Shown in pieces: positions 29,067-38,795 of a DNA stretch of 64,000 nucleotides. This DNA is from Thioflexithrix psekupsensis. Lineage in GTDB: Bacteria; Pseudomonadota; Gammaproteobacteria; Beggiatoales; Beggiatoaceae. A model generated the notes under the pieces. The model was not told where the DNA came from. It saw nothing but the letters and a program-made list of their open reading frames with translations, and ran no database searches. The stretch covers positions 186,001-250,000 of the forward strand of contig NZ_MSLT01000018.1 in the NCBI RefSeq assembly GCF_002149925.1. The letters run 5' to 3'. A program made the position numbers and the translations under genes. Position 1 is the stretch's first letter. Each line of letters opens with the position of its first letter.

Positions 29067-29837
29067 TTAACGCGATATGTTGGGGAGATAAGGCAAAGGA
29101 TCAACGGCCTTACCTTGACAACGAATCTCAAAATGTAAAGCGGCTTGTTGTTGATTGTCCAAGCCCATGTCAGCAATCACTTGTCCAGAGGTGACTCGTG
29201 TGCCTTCGCGCACCAAACGACGCTGATTATTGGCATAGACGCTTAAAAAGGCAGGATTATGTTGAATAATGATCAAATGGCGATACCCTTGCAATCCGTC
29301 GCTACTGTGTATCACTTGACCTGCGGCGGCAGCGCGAATGGTTTGTCCTGTTTTTCCTGCGATACGAATACCTTTACGCCCACTTTCAGACACACTGGGA
29401 CGTATTGCGCCGCGTGTCGGCCACTGCCAATTTACCGCAGGACTACAGCTTCCGCGTTGGGTTTGGGTTTGGCTGAATGTGGCGCGGTCGGGTTGGGCAT
29501 AATCTCTGGCTACTTGTTTACGGGAACTGGCAATGGGAGTTGCCCCAGTTTGTAAACGCAATTTTTGCCCTATATTCAGTGGGTAAGGCGGGGACAATTG
29601 ATTTAAACGGGCAATCTGTTGCCATGCCATACCATAACGCCGCGCAATCACTGACAAGGTTTCCCCAGCCTGCACAGTGTGAAAAGTGGGAAGGGCTAGG
29701 GAATTAACGTTTTCCATCTCAATCTCTTGTGGGCTGACGAGGGCATAAGGTGGCAAGGGTTCTGGAGTCACCACCGTACAACCCAGCAGAGACACACCCA
29801 TCATTATTCCCATCCCTAATAAATAACATCTAAACAC
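29067..29837 (-). CDS. nlpD: Murein hydrolase activator NlpD (LysM + degenerate LytM lipoprotein)
   Basis: Outer-membrane lipoprotein that activates amidases at the division septum. The signal has lipobox LLGC (Cys20), followed by a LysM domain at about residues 54-97 (FHTVQAGETLSVIARRYGM) and a C-terminal M23/LytM domain at about 150-250. The metal-binding motif is degenerate (GRKGIRIAG where active peptidases have an H-x-x-x-D), as expected for NlpD activators without hydrolase activity. It lies upstream of rpoS on the same strand. Confidence 0.93.
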   Translation of the reverse strand: MFRCYLLGMGIMMGVSLLGCTVVTPEPLPPYALVSPQEIEMENVNSLALPTFHTVQAGETLSVIARRYGMAWQQIARLNQLSPPYPLNIGQKLRLQTGATPIASSRKQVARDYAQPDRATFSQTQTQRGSCSPAVNWQWPTRGAIRPSVSESGRKGIRIAGKTGQTIRAAAAGQVIHSSDGLQGYRHLIIIQHNPAFLSVYANNQRRLVREGTRVTSGQVIADMGLDNQQQAALHFEIRCQGKAVDPLPYLPNISR

Positions 29838-29860
29838 GCTAAAATTCCCAAGAATTAAGA

Positions 29861-32800
29861 TTAATTTTGCGGCGTTAATAATTGTTTAATTAGTTTCACC
29901 AACTCAGGTAAACGCACAGGTTTACTTAAATATTCATTTGCACCTGCGGCGAGACATTTTTCTTGATCACCGGGCATGGCTAAAGCAGTCAGTGCAATAA
30001 TCGGAATGGTTTTAGTTTTTTCTTGGGCGCGCAATTCTCGACACGCCGTCAAACCATCCATACGTGGCATTTGAATATCCATTAAAATCAAATCAGGAGC
30101 AACATATTCCACTTTCTCAAGCGCATCAATTCCATCATGCGCCACAATAATGTGATAACCCACCGCAGTTAAATACTCTTCAAATGTTTTAACATTAATC
30201 GGATTATCATCGACCAATAAAATCTTGGCATGTTCTTCTGTGGGCGATAAAGTGGACAATGTTTTTACAGGGATATTTTTTTGCATGTCAGCGGGTGTTT
30301 CCATTTCTGGAACAATCCAGGGCAAATAAATGGTGAAACAACTGCCTTGATTTAATTCGCTTTCGACTTCAATGGTGCCATTGTGCATAATGACTAAACG
30401 CTGCACCAATGCCAAACCCAATCCTGTGCCTTCATGCGCCCGATCTAAACCCCCATCTAATTGCTCAAAAGGACGGAATAAACGCGGTAAATCCGCAGCC
30501 CGCATTCCAATCCCTGTATCTTTAATACTGATGCTTATTTTCTGGGTATCTTTAAAGCCTTTTGTGGTTAAATAAACTTTACCGCCATCGGGCGTAAATT
30601 TCACCGCATTGCTTAATAAATTAACCAAAATTTGTTTTAAACGACGGGCATCGACACTGACCAAAGAAATTTCAGGATCAAAGCTGGAATATAAATGAAT
30701 TTTCTTTTTGCTGGCCATTTCTTGAATTAGGCGCAAAGAAGATTCGCATACTTCCTTAATAAAAACTTCGCTTAAACACAGTTGAATTTTATTGGCTTCT
30801 ATTTTTGCCAAATCTAAAATGTCATTAATTAATTCTAATAAATGTCGCCCACTTTCTAATAGAACCGCTAAAGAGCGATGCTGCGTTTCGCTCAGGCTAC
30901 CAAATGCGCCTTCTAACAAGGCTTCAGATAAGCCTAAAATCGCATTTAATGGCGTGCGCAATTCATGGCTCATATTGGCCAAAAATTCATCTTTTAAACG
31001 GGCTGCGCGGGCTAATTCAACATTAGCGCGGCTTAATTCTGAGGTGCGTTCCTGCACATGGGCGGCTAATGAAGCGCGTTCTGCTTCCAACGTTTCCAAT
31101 GCGGCTTGGCGTTCTAATTCGGCGGCGGCGCGAGCGGCAAAAATGCGCAATGCCGATTCATGCAGCGTATAATTTTCTAAAGGTTGACAATTCACAATAG
31201 CCATTAAACCTTGTAAATTACCATTTGCGCTCAATAATGGCGTGCCAATAAAACATTCTGCGGCCAACGATTGCAACAATAAATCTTGCGGGAAATATTG
31301 CCACGCATTTTCTTGGCAAGTATATAAATGTCGATGCTGAATGACCTCAAAAGAAGCTGTACCTTTTAATTGATAAGTAAATTTTTCTAAATGCGGTTCA
31401 TTGTGTCCTGCACTAATAAAATCAACCGTCATTTGTTCGCCATATTGCGTGGGAAAATATTGCGCAATAAACACACAATCCACCTGCAAAGTATGAACCA
31501 AATATTCCACCAAAGACAATAAAAAGTTTTTTCCCGTATAAGACATTAAACCTGCGGCAATATTATTTAATAATTCTGTGGTGGTTTTGCGTTCAGTAAT
31601 GTCTAACGCATTAATAATGAGTGCCAGTTTGCCTTGATAATCAATTTTGCGAGCAGTAATGTCCAGCCAACGAATATGGTGTTGATAATTAATAATCGGC
31701 AATTCATAACGCACCGGTAAAAATTTATCATCTAATCGCATCTGTTTGGGGGTAATCACTTTATTGCGATAATTAGGATGCACCAATTCCCATAATTTTA
31801 ATTGTTGCAAGGCGGTGGTGGAATAGCCCGTTAATTCTTCGGTGGCTGGATTGCTATATAACACGGCACCGTCGGCTTCCACAATGGCCACCGCAGCACT
31901 CATGGCTTCCATTAATTGACGAAAACGAGTTTCATTAGCGCGCAATTCTCGTTCAGCTTGTTTGCGAGCGGTGATGTCTTGAAATGTGGCAATAATGTAA
32001 TGAATATTGTCATTTTCAAATACAGGAGCAGACCAGCATTCTAATGCGATGCAACGATTATCACGACGAATTTCTAAATCATCCGCATAAGCCGATTCAC
32101 CTTGTTGCGCTTTTAATAACGGCAATTGTTCAGACGGATAAAGGCTATTTGTACCGCTACGATAGAGGTTTTTAATGGGTTCATTATTGGCAGGCAAAGA
32201 AAAATCTAAACCTAACAATGCCGCTTGACTGTTATTATAATAAGGTTGGCCATTGACTTCTAAAATTTTCACACCAATGGGCATAGCTTCTAAGAATTGG
32301 GCTTGGCGAAATTCTAAGCGTTGTTTTTCTTGTCTTAATTCGCGTAAATTTAAATGTGTTTTTAATCGTGCTAATAACTCTTCTTTAGAAATCGGTTTAG
32401 TGAGATAATCATTGGCACCTGTTTCTAATCCTAAAACAACATCGCTAATTTGGCTTTTTGCGGTTAATAACACAATGGGCAATTCATCGGCTTGCCATCG
32501 TTGGCGTAAAATTTCGGTGACTTGATACCCCGTCATATTAGGCATCATGACATCTAACAATACCAAATCAGGTTGCAATCCATTCTCTAATAATTCTAAT
32601 GCCACTTTACCGCTATTGGCTTCTGTGACGCGATAATGATGAGAATGGAGATGATTCATTAATACCCGCCGATTTAACGCCTCATCATCAACCACTAAAA
32701 TATGGGCAGCATAATAAGGTGCGGGTGCGTTTTCTCCATGATTATTTTCGTCTTGTTTTTCTTGTAAAGCGGGTTCAGATAATAATATGGGGGTGCTTAA

Positions 32801-34663
32801 TATAGAATTAATGCGACTGCTGGTGATTTCTGTAGATACTTCTTGATTGCGCGCTAGAGGTAAAGAAAAGTAAAAAGTACTGCCTTTATCGGGAGTGGAA
32901 TCAGCCCAAATTTGTCCGCCATGCAATTCCACTAAACGACGAGTAATAGCCAGACCTAATCCCGTCCCACCATAGGTGCGCGAAGTCGAGCCATCGGCTT
33001 GTTCAAAGGCTTCAAAAATGCGCTGTAAAGAGTCCGTCGCAATGCCCATGCCCGTATCGCGCACTTTAATCACCACATCATGCGATTTAGAGCGAATCGT
33101 GGCACTGACCGTAATGTCGCCTTTTTCGGTAAATTTAATGGCATTACCAATTAAATTATGCAAAATCTGTTGTAGACGATTCTCATCACCATACACTAAA
33201 GGTAAATTATTAGAAATCGCGTTATTAAGATTAACGGGTTTATTTTCCAATAAAGGTTTGCTTAAAATAATAACCACATCGGTTAAACTGCGAAAATTAA
33301 CCGCCTGACAATTCAATTCAATATCACGGTGGCGCAAACGAGAAAAATCTAAAATATCATTCACTAAATTAGATAAACGATAACCACTGTGAATAATGGT
33401 TAATAAATTTTTCTGTTGATTCGGAGATAACTCTTTATTATCGAGTAATGTTTCAGCGAGGCCAATAATGCCTTGAATGGGTGTTTTTAATTCGTGAGAA
33501 GTATTAGCGAGAAATTCATCTTTTAATTGATTTAACTGTTGCAATTCAACATTGCGTTCTTCGACGGCGGCAAAAGATTGTTGTAAATGTTGTGCCATTA
33601 AGCTAAATGCTTCGGCTAATGTGCCTAATTCATCGCTGCGATTGATGGGTAAAGCATCATGCCAAGAACGATTTGATAATTGTTGGGCTGAATTCACAAA
33701 ATCATGCGAGCTAATGCCTTCCACGCCACGTAACAATTGCCGTAATGGTTTTAAAACACTATGTGCCATTAAATAAGCCAAAATAAATGCCACAGTGACA
33801 CATAAAGCCATTAGGCTAATTAAATTAAACACAGCCTGTTGAATGGCCATGACATAACGATCTGTTTGCACATGAATGCCTAAAACAGCAATCACTTTTT
33901 CATCAAGATCATATAAGGGTAAATTATAAGAAAGGAATTCACCTAATTTTAAATTATTTGTAAATTGTTGGTTATTCCAACCAATTGTGGATTCTGATTG
34001 AAAAAAATGGGAGGACAAATTGGAATTGGACTGTTCTTCATACGCACTGAGAATCACACGGATTCCTAACATTTTTTCTAAAGTTTGCGTAAATGGAGGG
34101 GCTTCTTTTAACACGTAACGCACTAATAACGTTCCCACTCGCTCCGAGCTGTCGATAATCGGCGTGGCGGCAGAAATCGTTAAAAACATATTTTGCCCAA
34201 AAGTAATTGATTCAACGCTGGCAAAAGATTCTTTATTATCTAAATCAGCCGCCTTTTCTAATAATGTGGTGGGCGGTAAATAAGATAAATGCTCTTGTAA
34301 AGTGGGTAATTGATCTAATCCTGATTCTGCGATCCGCACTAAATTTTTATCAAATACTTGAATATGATAATGGGGTAATTCTTTAGAATATTGATGTAAT
34401 AATTGTTCTAACTTTTCGGTCACTTTAATTCTTGCAAATAATTCAAAACCACGATTATTGGCAATCGTTCGGCTAAAATTTTTTAACTCTTCCAATTGAG
34501 TGTTATAAACTAATTGTGAGACTTCAATATATTTTTTCATACTATCTAATGCTTCTTGATGAATCACGGAAGAAAAATAGTAAATCGCAAAAATAGTTGT
34601 CGATACTCCCGTTAAACTGGTCGTAATAAAAAAAGCAATTAATAATTTATAGCGTAATTTCAT
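29861..34663 (-). CDS. Giant hybrid sensor kinase with two complete kinase-receiver modules
   Basis: Single protein of 1600 residues. TM1 is at about 8-30, a periplasmic sensor domain at about 31-275 (dCache-like in length), TM2 at about 278-302 and HAMP at about 303-365. Module 1 has HisKA with His390 (ANTSHELKTPIQGI), HATPase (NLIGNAIKF, GGTGLGLAI) and REC with Asp704 (LVLLDVMMPNMTGY). Then come two PAS domains (about 785-1030) and a GAF-like domain (about 1045-1190). Module 2 has HisKA (ANMSHELRTPLNAIL), HATPase (NLLSNAVKF, GTGLGLAL) and a last REC of about 120 residues (LILMDIQMPRMDGL). No Hpt or output domain is present, so phosphate must pass to a separate protein. All phosphorylation residues look intact. 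Confidence 0.92.
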   Translation of the reverse strand: MKLRYKLLIAFFITTSLTGVSTTIFAIYYFSSVIHQEALDSMKKYIEVSQLVYNTQLEELKNFSRTIANNRGFELFARIKVTEKLEQLLHQYSKELPHYHIQVFDKNLVRIAESGLDQLPTLQEHLSYLPPTTLLEKAADLDNKESFASVESITFGQNMFLTISAATPIIDSSERVGTLLVRYVLKEAPPFTQTLEKMLGIRVILSAYEEQSNSNLSSHFFQSESTIGWNNQQFTNNLKLGEFLSYNLPLYDLDEKVIAVLGIHVQTDRYVMAIQQAVFNLISLMALCVTVAFILAYLMAHSVLKPLRQLLRGVEGISSHDFVNSAQQLSNRSWHDALPINRSDELGTLAEAFSLMAQHLQQSFAAVEERNVELQQLNQLKDEFLANTSHELKTPIQGIIGLAETLLDNKELSPNQQKNLLTIIHSGYRLSNLVNDILDFSRLRHRDIELNCQAVNFRSLTDVVIILSKPLLENKPVNLNNAISNNLPLVYGDENRLQQILHNLIGNAIKFTEKGDITVSATIRSKSHDVVIKVRDTGMGIATDSLQRIFEAFEQADGSTSRTYGGTGLGLAITRRLVELHGGQIWADSTPDKGSTFYFSLPLARNQEVSTEITSSRINSILSTPILLSEPALQEKQDENNHGENAPAPYYAAHILVVDDEALNRRVLMNHLHSHHYRVTEANSGKVALELLENGLQPDLVLLDVMMPNMTGYQVTEILRQRWQADELPIVLLTAKSQISDVVLGLETGANDYLTKPISKEELLARLKTHLNLRELRQEKQRLEFRQAQFLEAMPIGVKILEVNGQPYYNNSQAALLGLDFSLPANNEPIKNLYRSGTNSLYPSEQLPLLKAQQGESAYADDLEIRRDNRCIALECWSAPVFENDNIHYIIATFQDITARKQAERELRANETRFRQLMEAMSAAVAIVEADGAVLYSNPATEELTGYSTTALQQLKLWELVHPNYRNKVITPKQMRLDDKFLPVRYELPIINYQHHIRWLDITARKIDYQGKLALIINALDITERKTTTELLNNIAAGLMSYTGKNFLLSLVEYLVHTLQVDCVFIAQYFPTQYGEQMTVDFISAGHNEPHLEKFTYQLKGTASFEVIQHRHLYTCQENAWQYFPQDLLLQSLAAECFIGTPLLSANGNLQGLMAIVNCQPLENYTLHESALRIFAARAAAELERQAALETLEAERASLAAHVQERTSELSRANVELARAARLKDEFLANMSHELRTPLNAILGLSEALLEGAFGSLSETQHRSLAVLLESGRHLLELINDILDLAKIEANKIQLCLSEVFIKEVCESSLRLIQEMASKKKIHLYSSFDPEISLVSVDARRLKQILVNLLSNAVKFTPDGGKVYLTTKGFKDTQKISISIKDTGIGMRAADLPRLFRPFEQLDGGLDRAHEGTGLGLALVQRLVIMHNGTIEVESELNQGSCFTIYLPWIVPEMETPADMQKNIPVKTLSTLSPTEEHAKILLVDDNPINVKTFEEYLTAVGYHIIVAHDGIDALEKVEYVAPDLILMDIQMPRMDGLTACRELRAQEKTKTIPIIALTALAMPGDQEKCLAAGANEYLSKPVRLPELVKLIKQLLTPQN

Positions 34664-34851
34664 TGTGGTAAGCCACGTAGATAAAAAATTAAAAAGACTG
34701 ATGTGAATGTCGCTAATTCAGTATAATAGCCCACTCGATAGCTTGGTATTCTTGATGATCGGCTTATTGTGTCAAAAAAACATCATTTTTGCTACTGTAA
34801 AACAAGCCAACTGAGCCTAATTGTTCTAATTTTTAACCCGATGATTTAGAA

Positions 34852-35898
34852 ATGATGCTATATTGTACTTTAATCCAACCCGATGATTGGCATTTGCATG
34901 TGCGCGAAGGGCAGGCGATGCGTGATGTGATAAAGGCAACCGCACGTTGTTTTGCGCGGGCAATCATTATGCCCAATCTCAAGCCTCCTGTCGTCAATAC
35001 GGCGGCGGCATTGCGTTATCGTGAGGCTATTTTAGCGGCATTGCCTGAAACAAGCGAATTTAACCCGTTGATGACTTTGTATTTAACAGACAATACAAAA
35101 ACAGAGGAAATCATTCGCGCCAAAGCCACGCAACAAATTTACGCGGTTAAGTATTATCCTGCGGGGGCAACCACCCATTCAGACAGTGGCGTGACGAATA
35201 TCAAACAAATCACCTCTGTTTTAGAAACCCTACAAAAAATAAAAATGCCTTTGTTAATTCATGGTGAAGTCACCGATCCCAATATTGATATTTTTGATCG
35301 AGAAGCGGTTTTTATTGAGCGGGTTTTAACCCCTTTACGGCGAGATTTTCCTGAATTACCCATCGTTTTAGAGCATATCACGACTAAGGAAGCGGCTCAA
35401 TTTGTTTCTGAACAAGACGCATTTTTAGCAGCCACCATTACCGCGCATCATTTATTAATGAATCGCAATGCAATTTTTCAAGGGGGAGTGCGTCCTCACC
35501 ATTATTGTCTGCCTATTTTAAAACGAGAACAACACCGTCAAGCCTTATTAAAAGCGGCGACCAGTGGCAGTGCTAAATTTTTCTTAGGCACAGACAGCGC
35601 GCCACACGCTCGACACACCAAAGAAAATCTTTGTGGGTGTGCGGGAATTTACAGTGCGCCTGCGGCCATTGAGCTTTATGCAGAAGCGTTTGCTTCGGTG
35701 AATGCTTTGGAACAATTAGAAGGTTTTGCCAGTATTTATGGGGCTGATTTTTATGGTTTGCCGCGCAATAAAAAAACCATTACCTTAGAAAGAAAAGAGT
35801 GGCAAATGGCTGATTATTTCCAATTTGGTGAAGACCAAGTGATTCCTTTGCGGGCGGGGCAAATGATTCAATGGCAGTTGGTGAATTCATGCAATTAA
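34852..35898 (+). CDS. pyrC: Dihydroorotase (class II, catalytic)
   Basis: Zinc amidohydrolase catalysing cyclisation of carbamoyl aspartate to dihydroorotate in pyrimidine synthesis. The metal-binding HLHVRE is at residues 14-19 with His14 and His16, the carboxylated lysine is Lys100 ([17 protein letters not shown]), and later metal and substrate motifs are VLEHITT, TITAHHL and GTDSAPHA. Length 348 matches the E. coli PyrC type. It provides the activity missing from the pyr-operon paralogue at 55537. Two adjacent ATGs (34852, 34855) are possible starts. It is followed by rnt. Confidence 0.95.
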   Translation: MMLYCTLIQPDDWHLHVREGQAMRDVIKATARCFARAIIMPNLKPPVVNTAAALRYREAILAALPETSEFNPLMTLYLTDNTKTEEIIRAKATQQIYAVKYYPAGATTHSDSGVTNIKQITSVLETLQKIKMPLLIHGEVTDPNIDIFDREAVFIERVLTPLRRDFPELPIVLEHITTKEAAQFVSEQDAFLAATITAHHLLMNRNAIFQGGVRPHHYCLPILKREQHRQALLKAATSGSAKFFLGTDSAPHARHTKENLCGCAGIYSAPAAIELYAEAFASVNALEQLEGFASIYGADFYGLPRNKKTITLERKEWQMADYFQFGEDQVIPLRAGQMIQWQLVNSCN

Positions 35899-36524
35899 TG
35901 GATGTCGTTAATTTACCGGTAAATCAACGTTTTCGTGGTTATTTGCCTGTGGTGGTGGATGTAGAAACGGGGGGCTTTGATGCCAAACGGGATGCGTTAT
36001 TAGAAATTGCGGCGATTATTTTGGAATTAGACGGACAAGGTTGGTGGTATCCGGGAGAGCATGTTCATTGTCATGTGTCACCGTTTGCGGGGGCTAATTT
36101 AAATTCAGCTTCATTGGCATTTACGGGCATTGATCCTTATCATCCGTTTCGTTTTGCCGTCTCCGAATCAGAGGCATTAAAAGCCATTTTTAATCCCATT
36201 CGAGAAGCCTTAAAACGTTATGAATGCAATCGCGCCATTTTAGTGGGACACAATCCAACTTTCGATTTAAATTTCGTGAATGCCGCCAGTGAAAGAACAA
36301 AAATTAAACGCAATCCTTTTCACCCTTTTACCACCTTTGATACGGCAACTTTATCTGGTTTAATATTAGGACAAACGGTGTTGGCAAAATCAGCACAATG
36401 TGCAGGATTAGAATGGGATAATGCACAAGCCCATTCTGCTTTATACGATGCCCAACGCACCGCAGAATTATTCTGCACCCTTGTCAATACGTGGCGTAAG
36501 CAAGTGTTGCAATTGGTTTTTTAA
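35889..36524 (+). CDS. rnt: Ribonuclease T
   Basis: DEDD-family 3'-5' exoribonuclease that trims the CCA end of tRNA and the 3' ends of stable RNAs. The exonuclease motifs are [20 protein letters not shown] (ExoI), [13 protein letters not shown] (ExoII) and [14 protein letters not shown] (ExoIII, with the catalytic His and Asp). Length is about 211 residues. Candidate starts are the ATG at 35889 or the ATG at 35898, which overlaps the pyrC stop as TAATG; both give a normal N-terminus leading into [11 protein letters not shown]. Confidence 0.94.
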   Translation: MQLMDVVNLPVNQRFRGYLPVVVDVETGGFDAKRDALLEIAAIILELDGQGWWYPGEHVHCHVSPFAGANLNSASLAFTGIDPYHPFRFAVSESEALKAIFNPIREALKRYECNRAILVGHNPTFDLNFVNAASERTKIKRNPFHPFTTFDTATLSGLILGQTVLAKSAQCAGLEWDNAQAHSALYDAQRTAELFCTLVNTWRKQVLQLVF

Positions 36525-36895
36525 TGCGGTTGGCATCTCATGGGCGTGTCTGTTATTTCATCTTCTCCAAATAAACGAGATCGCGTTAAAAAGCGTTTTC
36601 CTTCCGCACTTTCTAAAGAAAACGCCCCACCGCGCCCCGGCACCACATCAATAATCAATTGCGTATGTCGCCAATATTCATATTGAGCCGCGCCAATATA
36701 AAATGGACAATCGCCAATTTCGCCTAATTTAATATCATTCTCGCCCAAAAAAAACTCACCAGCGGGATAACACATAGGCGCACTGCCATCACAACAACCT
36801 CCCGATTGATGAAACATTAATTCACCATGTTTGCTCTTTAATTGGGCAATTAATAATAACGCGGCTTCTGTGGCAATTACTTTTTCACTGCTCAT
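36521..36895 (-). CDS. DUF779 protein, companion of aldehyde dehydrogenase
   Basis: Small protein of 124 residues of the DUF779 family. It has a conserved cysteine cluster ([15 protein letters not shown]), an [14 protein letters not shown] segment and a C-terminal [12 protein letters not shown] motif. Family genes are almost always next to ExaC/AcoD-type aldehyde dehydrogenases, as here with 106 bp between them; the biochemical role is not established. The cysteines suggest metal binding (inference). Confidence 0.88.
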   Translation of the reverse strand: MSSEKVIATEAALLLIAQLKSKHGELMFHQSGGCCDGSAPMCYPAGEFFLGENDIKLGEIGDCPFYIGAAQYEYWRHTQLIIDVVPGRGGAFSLESAEGKRFLTRSRLFGEDEITDTPMRCQPH

Positions 36896-37001
36896 GCGAT
36901 TTCTCCAAAAAAAGGGGGAACAAATGATTCCCCCAAACTTAATGCAATCTGTTCCCAGTATTTTTATGGTTAAAATACTTAAAAATGGGCGTGGTTAGCG
37001 A

Positions 37002-38522
37002 TTAGAAAAATCCTAAAGCATTTGGATCATAACTGACCAATAAATTTTTAGTTTGTTGATAATGAGACAACATCATTTTGTGGGTTTCGCGTCCGATACC
37101 GGACTGTTTATATCCGCCAAAAGCAGCATGTGCGGGATACAGGTGGTAACAATTTGTCCAGACTCGTCCGGCTTGGATTTCTCGTCCCATGCGGAAAGCA
37201 CGGCTGCCGTCCCGACTCCATACTCCCGCGCCTAAACCGTATAAAGTATCATTGGCTAAATGCAAGGCTTCTTCTTCGTCGTGGAATTTCGCCACCGACA
37301 ATACGGGGCCAAAAATTTCTTCTTGGAAAATACGCATACGATTGTGTCCTGCAAATACAGTGGGTTCAATGTAATATCCAGAACTCAATTCTCCATCCAA
37401 TTGACAACGTTGTCCGCCAGTTAATAAAGTCGCCCCCTCTTGTTGACCCACATCAATGTAACTCATGATTTTTTCCATCTGCTCAGTGGAAGCTTGCGCG
37501 CCGATCATGGTATCGGTGTCTAAGGGATTGCCGCGCCGAATTTTTTGCACGCGAGCGATGGCTTTTTCGATAAACGCATCGTAAATAGACGCTTGCACCA
37601 AAGCCCGCGAAGGACAAGTACAAATTTCGCCTTGATTCAGCGCAAATAAAGTAAATCCTTCTAAGGCTTTGTTTAAAAAGGCATCATCTTGACTCATGAC
37701 ATCTTCAAAAAAGATATTGGGCGATTTCCCACCCAATTCTAAAGTCACAGGGATGATATTCTGCGAGGCGTATTGCATAATTAAACGCCCCGTGGTGGTT
37801 TCACCAGTAAAGGCAATTTTAGCAATACGTGAACTGGTGACCAGTGGTTTACCGGCTTCAAGACCAAAACCATTAACAATATTTAACACGCCCGGCGGCA
37901 ATAAATCGCCCACAATCTCAGCCCAAATCAACATGGAAACAGGCGTATGTTCAGCGGGTTTTAATACAATACAATTCCCCGCCGCCAAGGCCGGTGCAAT
38001 TTTCCAAGCCGCCATCAACAAGGGAAAATTCCAAGGAATAATTTGTCCCACAACGCCAAGCGGTTCATGGAAATGATAGGCGACCAAATCGGGACTGATT
38101 TCGCTCAACGTGCCTTCTTGTGCGCGAATGCAACCGGCAAAATAGCGAAAATGATCAATCGCTAAAGGTACATCAGCCGCTAACGTTTCCCGAATGGGTT
38201 TACCGTTGTCCCACGTTTCTGCGACTGCCAGAGCTTCCAGATTGGCTTCCATGCGGTCGGCAATTTTTAAGAGAACATTGGCGCGTTGTGCGACGGGAGT
38301 GCGTCCCCAAGCCGTTTTTGCCGCGTGAGCCGCATCCAATGCCAATTCAATATCTTCTGCTGTAGAACGCGCAATTTCACAGAAGTTTTTACCCGTCACA
38401 GGGGTAGGATTTTCAAAATACTCGCCTTTAACCGGAGCCTGCCATTGTCCGTTGATGTAATTGCCGTAGCGGGGTTTAAAATGAACTTTTGCGCCGTCTT
38501 GGTTTGGCTGTGCATACAACAT
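37002..38522 (-). CDS. NAD-dependent aldehyde dehydrogenase (ExaC/AcoD type)
   Basis: Oxidises acetaldehyde or similar short aldehydes to acids. From the ATG at 38522 ([19 protein letters not shown]) it is 506 residues, exactly the usual ExaC length. The nucleotide-binding GETTTGRLI, the catalytic Glu in [13 protein letters not shown] and the catalytic Cys in [12 protein letters not shown] are intact. AAAGG upstream supports this start, while the frame is open 24 codons further. The DUF779 neighbour downstream supports the subfamily. In-family substrate choice cannot be read from the sequence. Confidence 0.94.
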   Translation of the reverse strand: MLYAQPNQDGAKVHFKPRYGNYINGQWQAPVKGEYFENPTPVTGKNFCEIARSTAEDIELALDAAHAAKTAWGRTPVAQRANVLLKIADRMEANLEALAVAETWDNGKPIRETLAADVPLAIDHFRYFAGCIRAQEGTLSEISPDLVAYHFHEPLGVVGQIIPWNFPLLMAAWKIAPALAAGNCIVLKPAEHTPVSMLIWAEIVGDLLPPGVLNIVNGFGLEAGKPLVTSSRIAKIAFTGETTTGRLIMQYASQNIIPVTLELGGKSPNIFFEDVMSQDDAFLNKALEGFTLFALNQGEICTCPSRALVQASIYDAFIEKAIARVQKIRRGNPLDTDTMIGAQASTEQMEKIMSYIDVGQQEGATLLTGGQRCQLDGELSSGYYIEPTVFAGHNRMRIFQEEIFGPVLSVAKFHDEEEALHLANDTLYGLGAGVWSRDGSRAFRMGREIQAGRVWTNCYHLYPAHAAFGGYKQSGIGRETHKMMLSHYQQTKNLLVSYDPNALGFF

Positions 38523-38795
38523 AGTAAATTTTACCTTTAGTGGTGAAGAGGCTGATGAGAAGAATCGTAAAACAAATGACACGACCATGCTCATTTTGAT
38601 TTACAATCACTGCACAGTATTTATAACAAAATACATACCAAAACCAAAAAGATACTTTATTATGTTGATTTTAAACCGATATTCTAAAATATGTCAATAT
38701 CTAATAACGGTTTTTGTTTGTCACTGTTCTGTGACAGGGCGGTTAAAAAATGAGTTCATGGTGTATTAAACTTGAAACAGTGCTTTTTTTAATTT

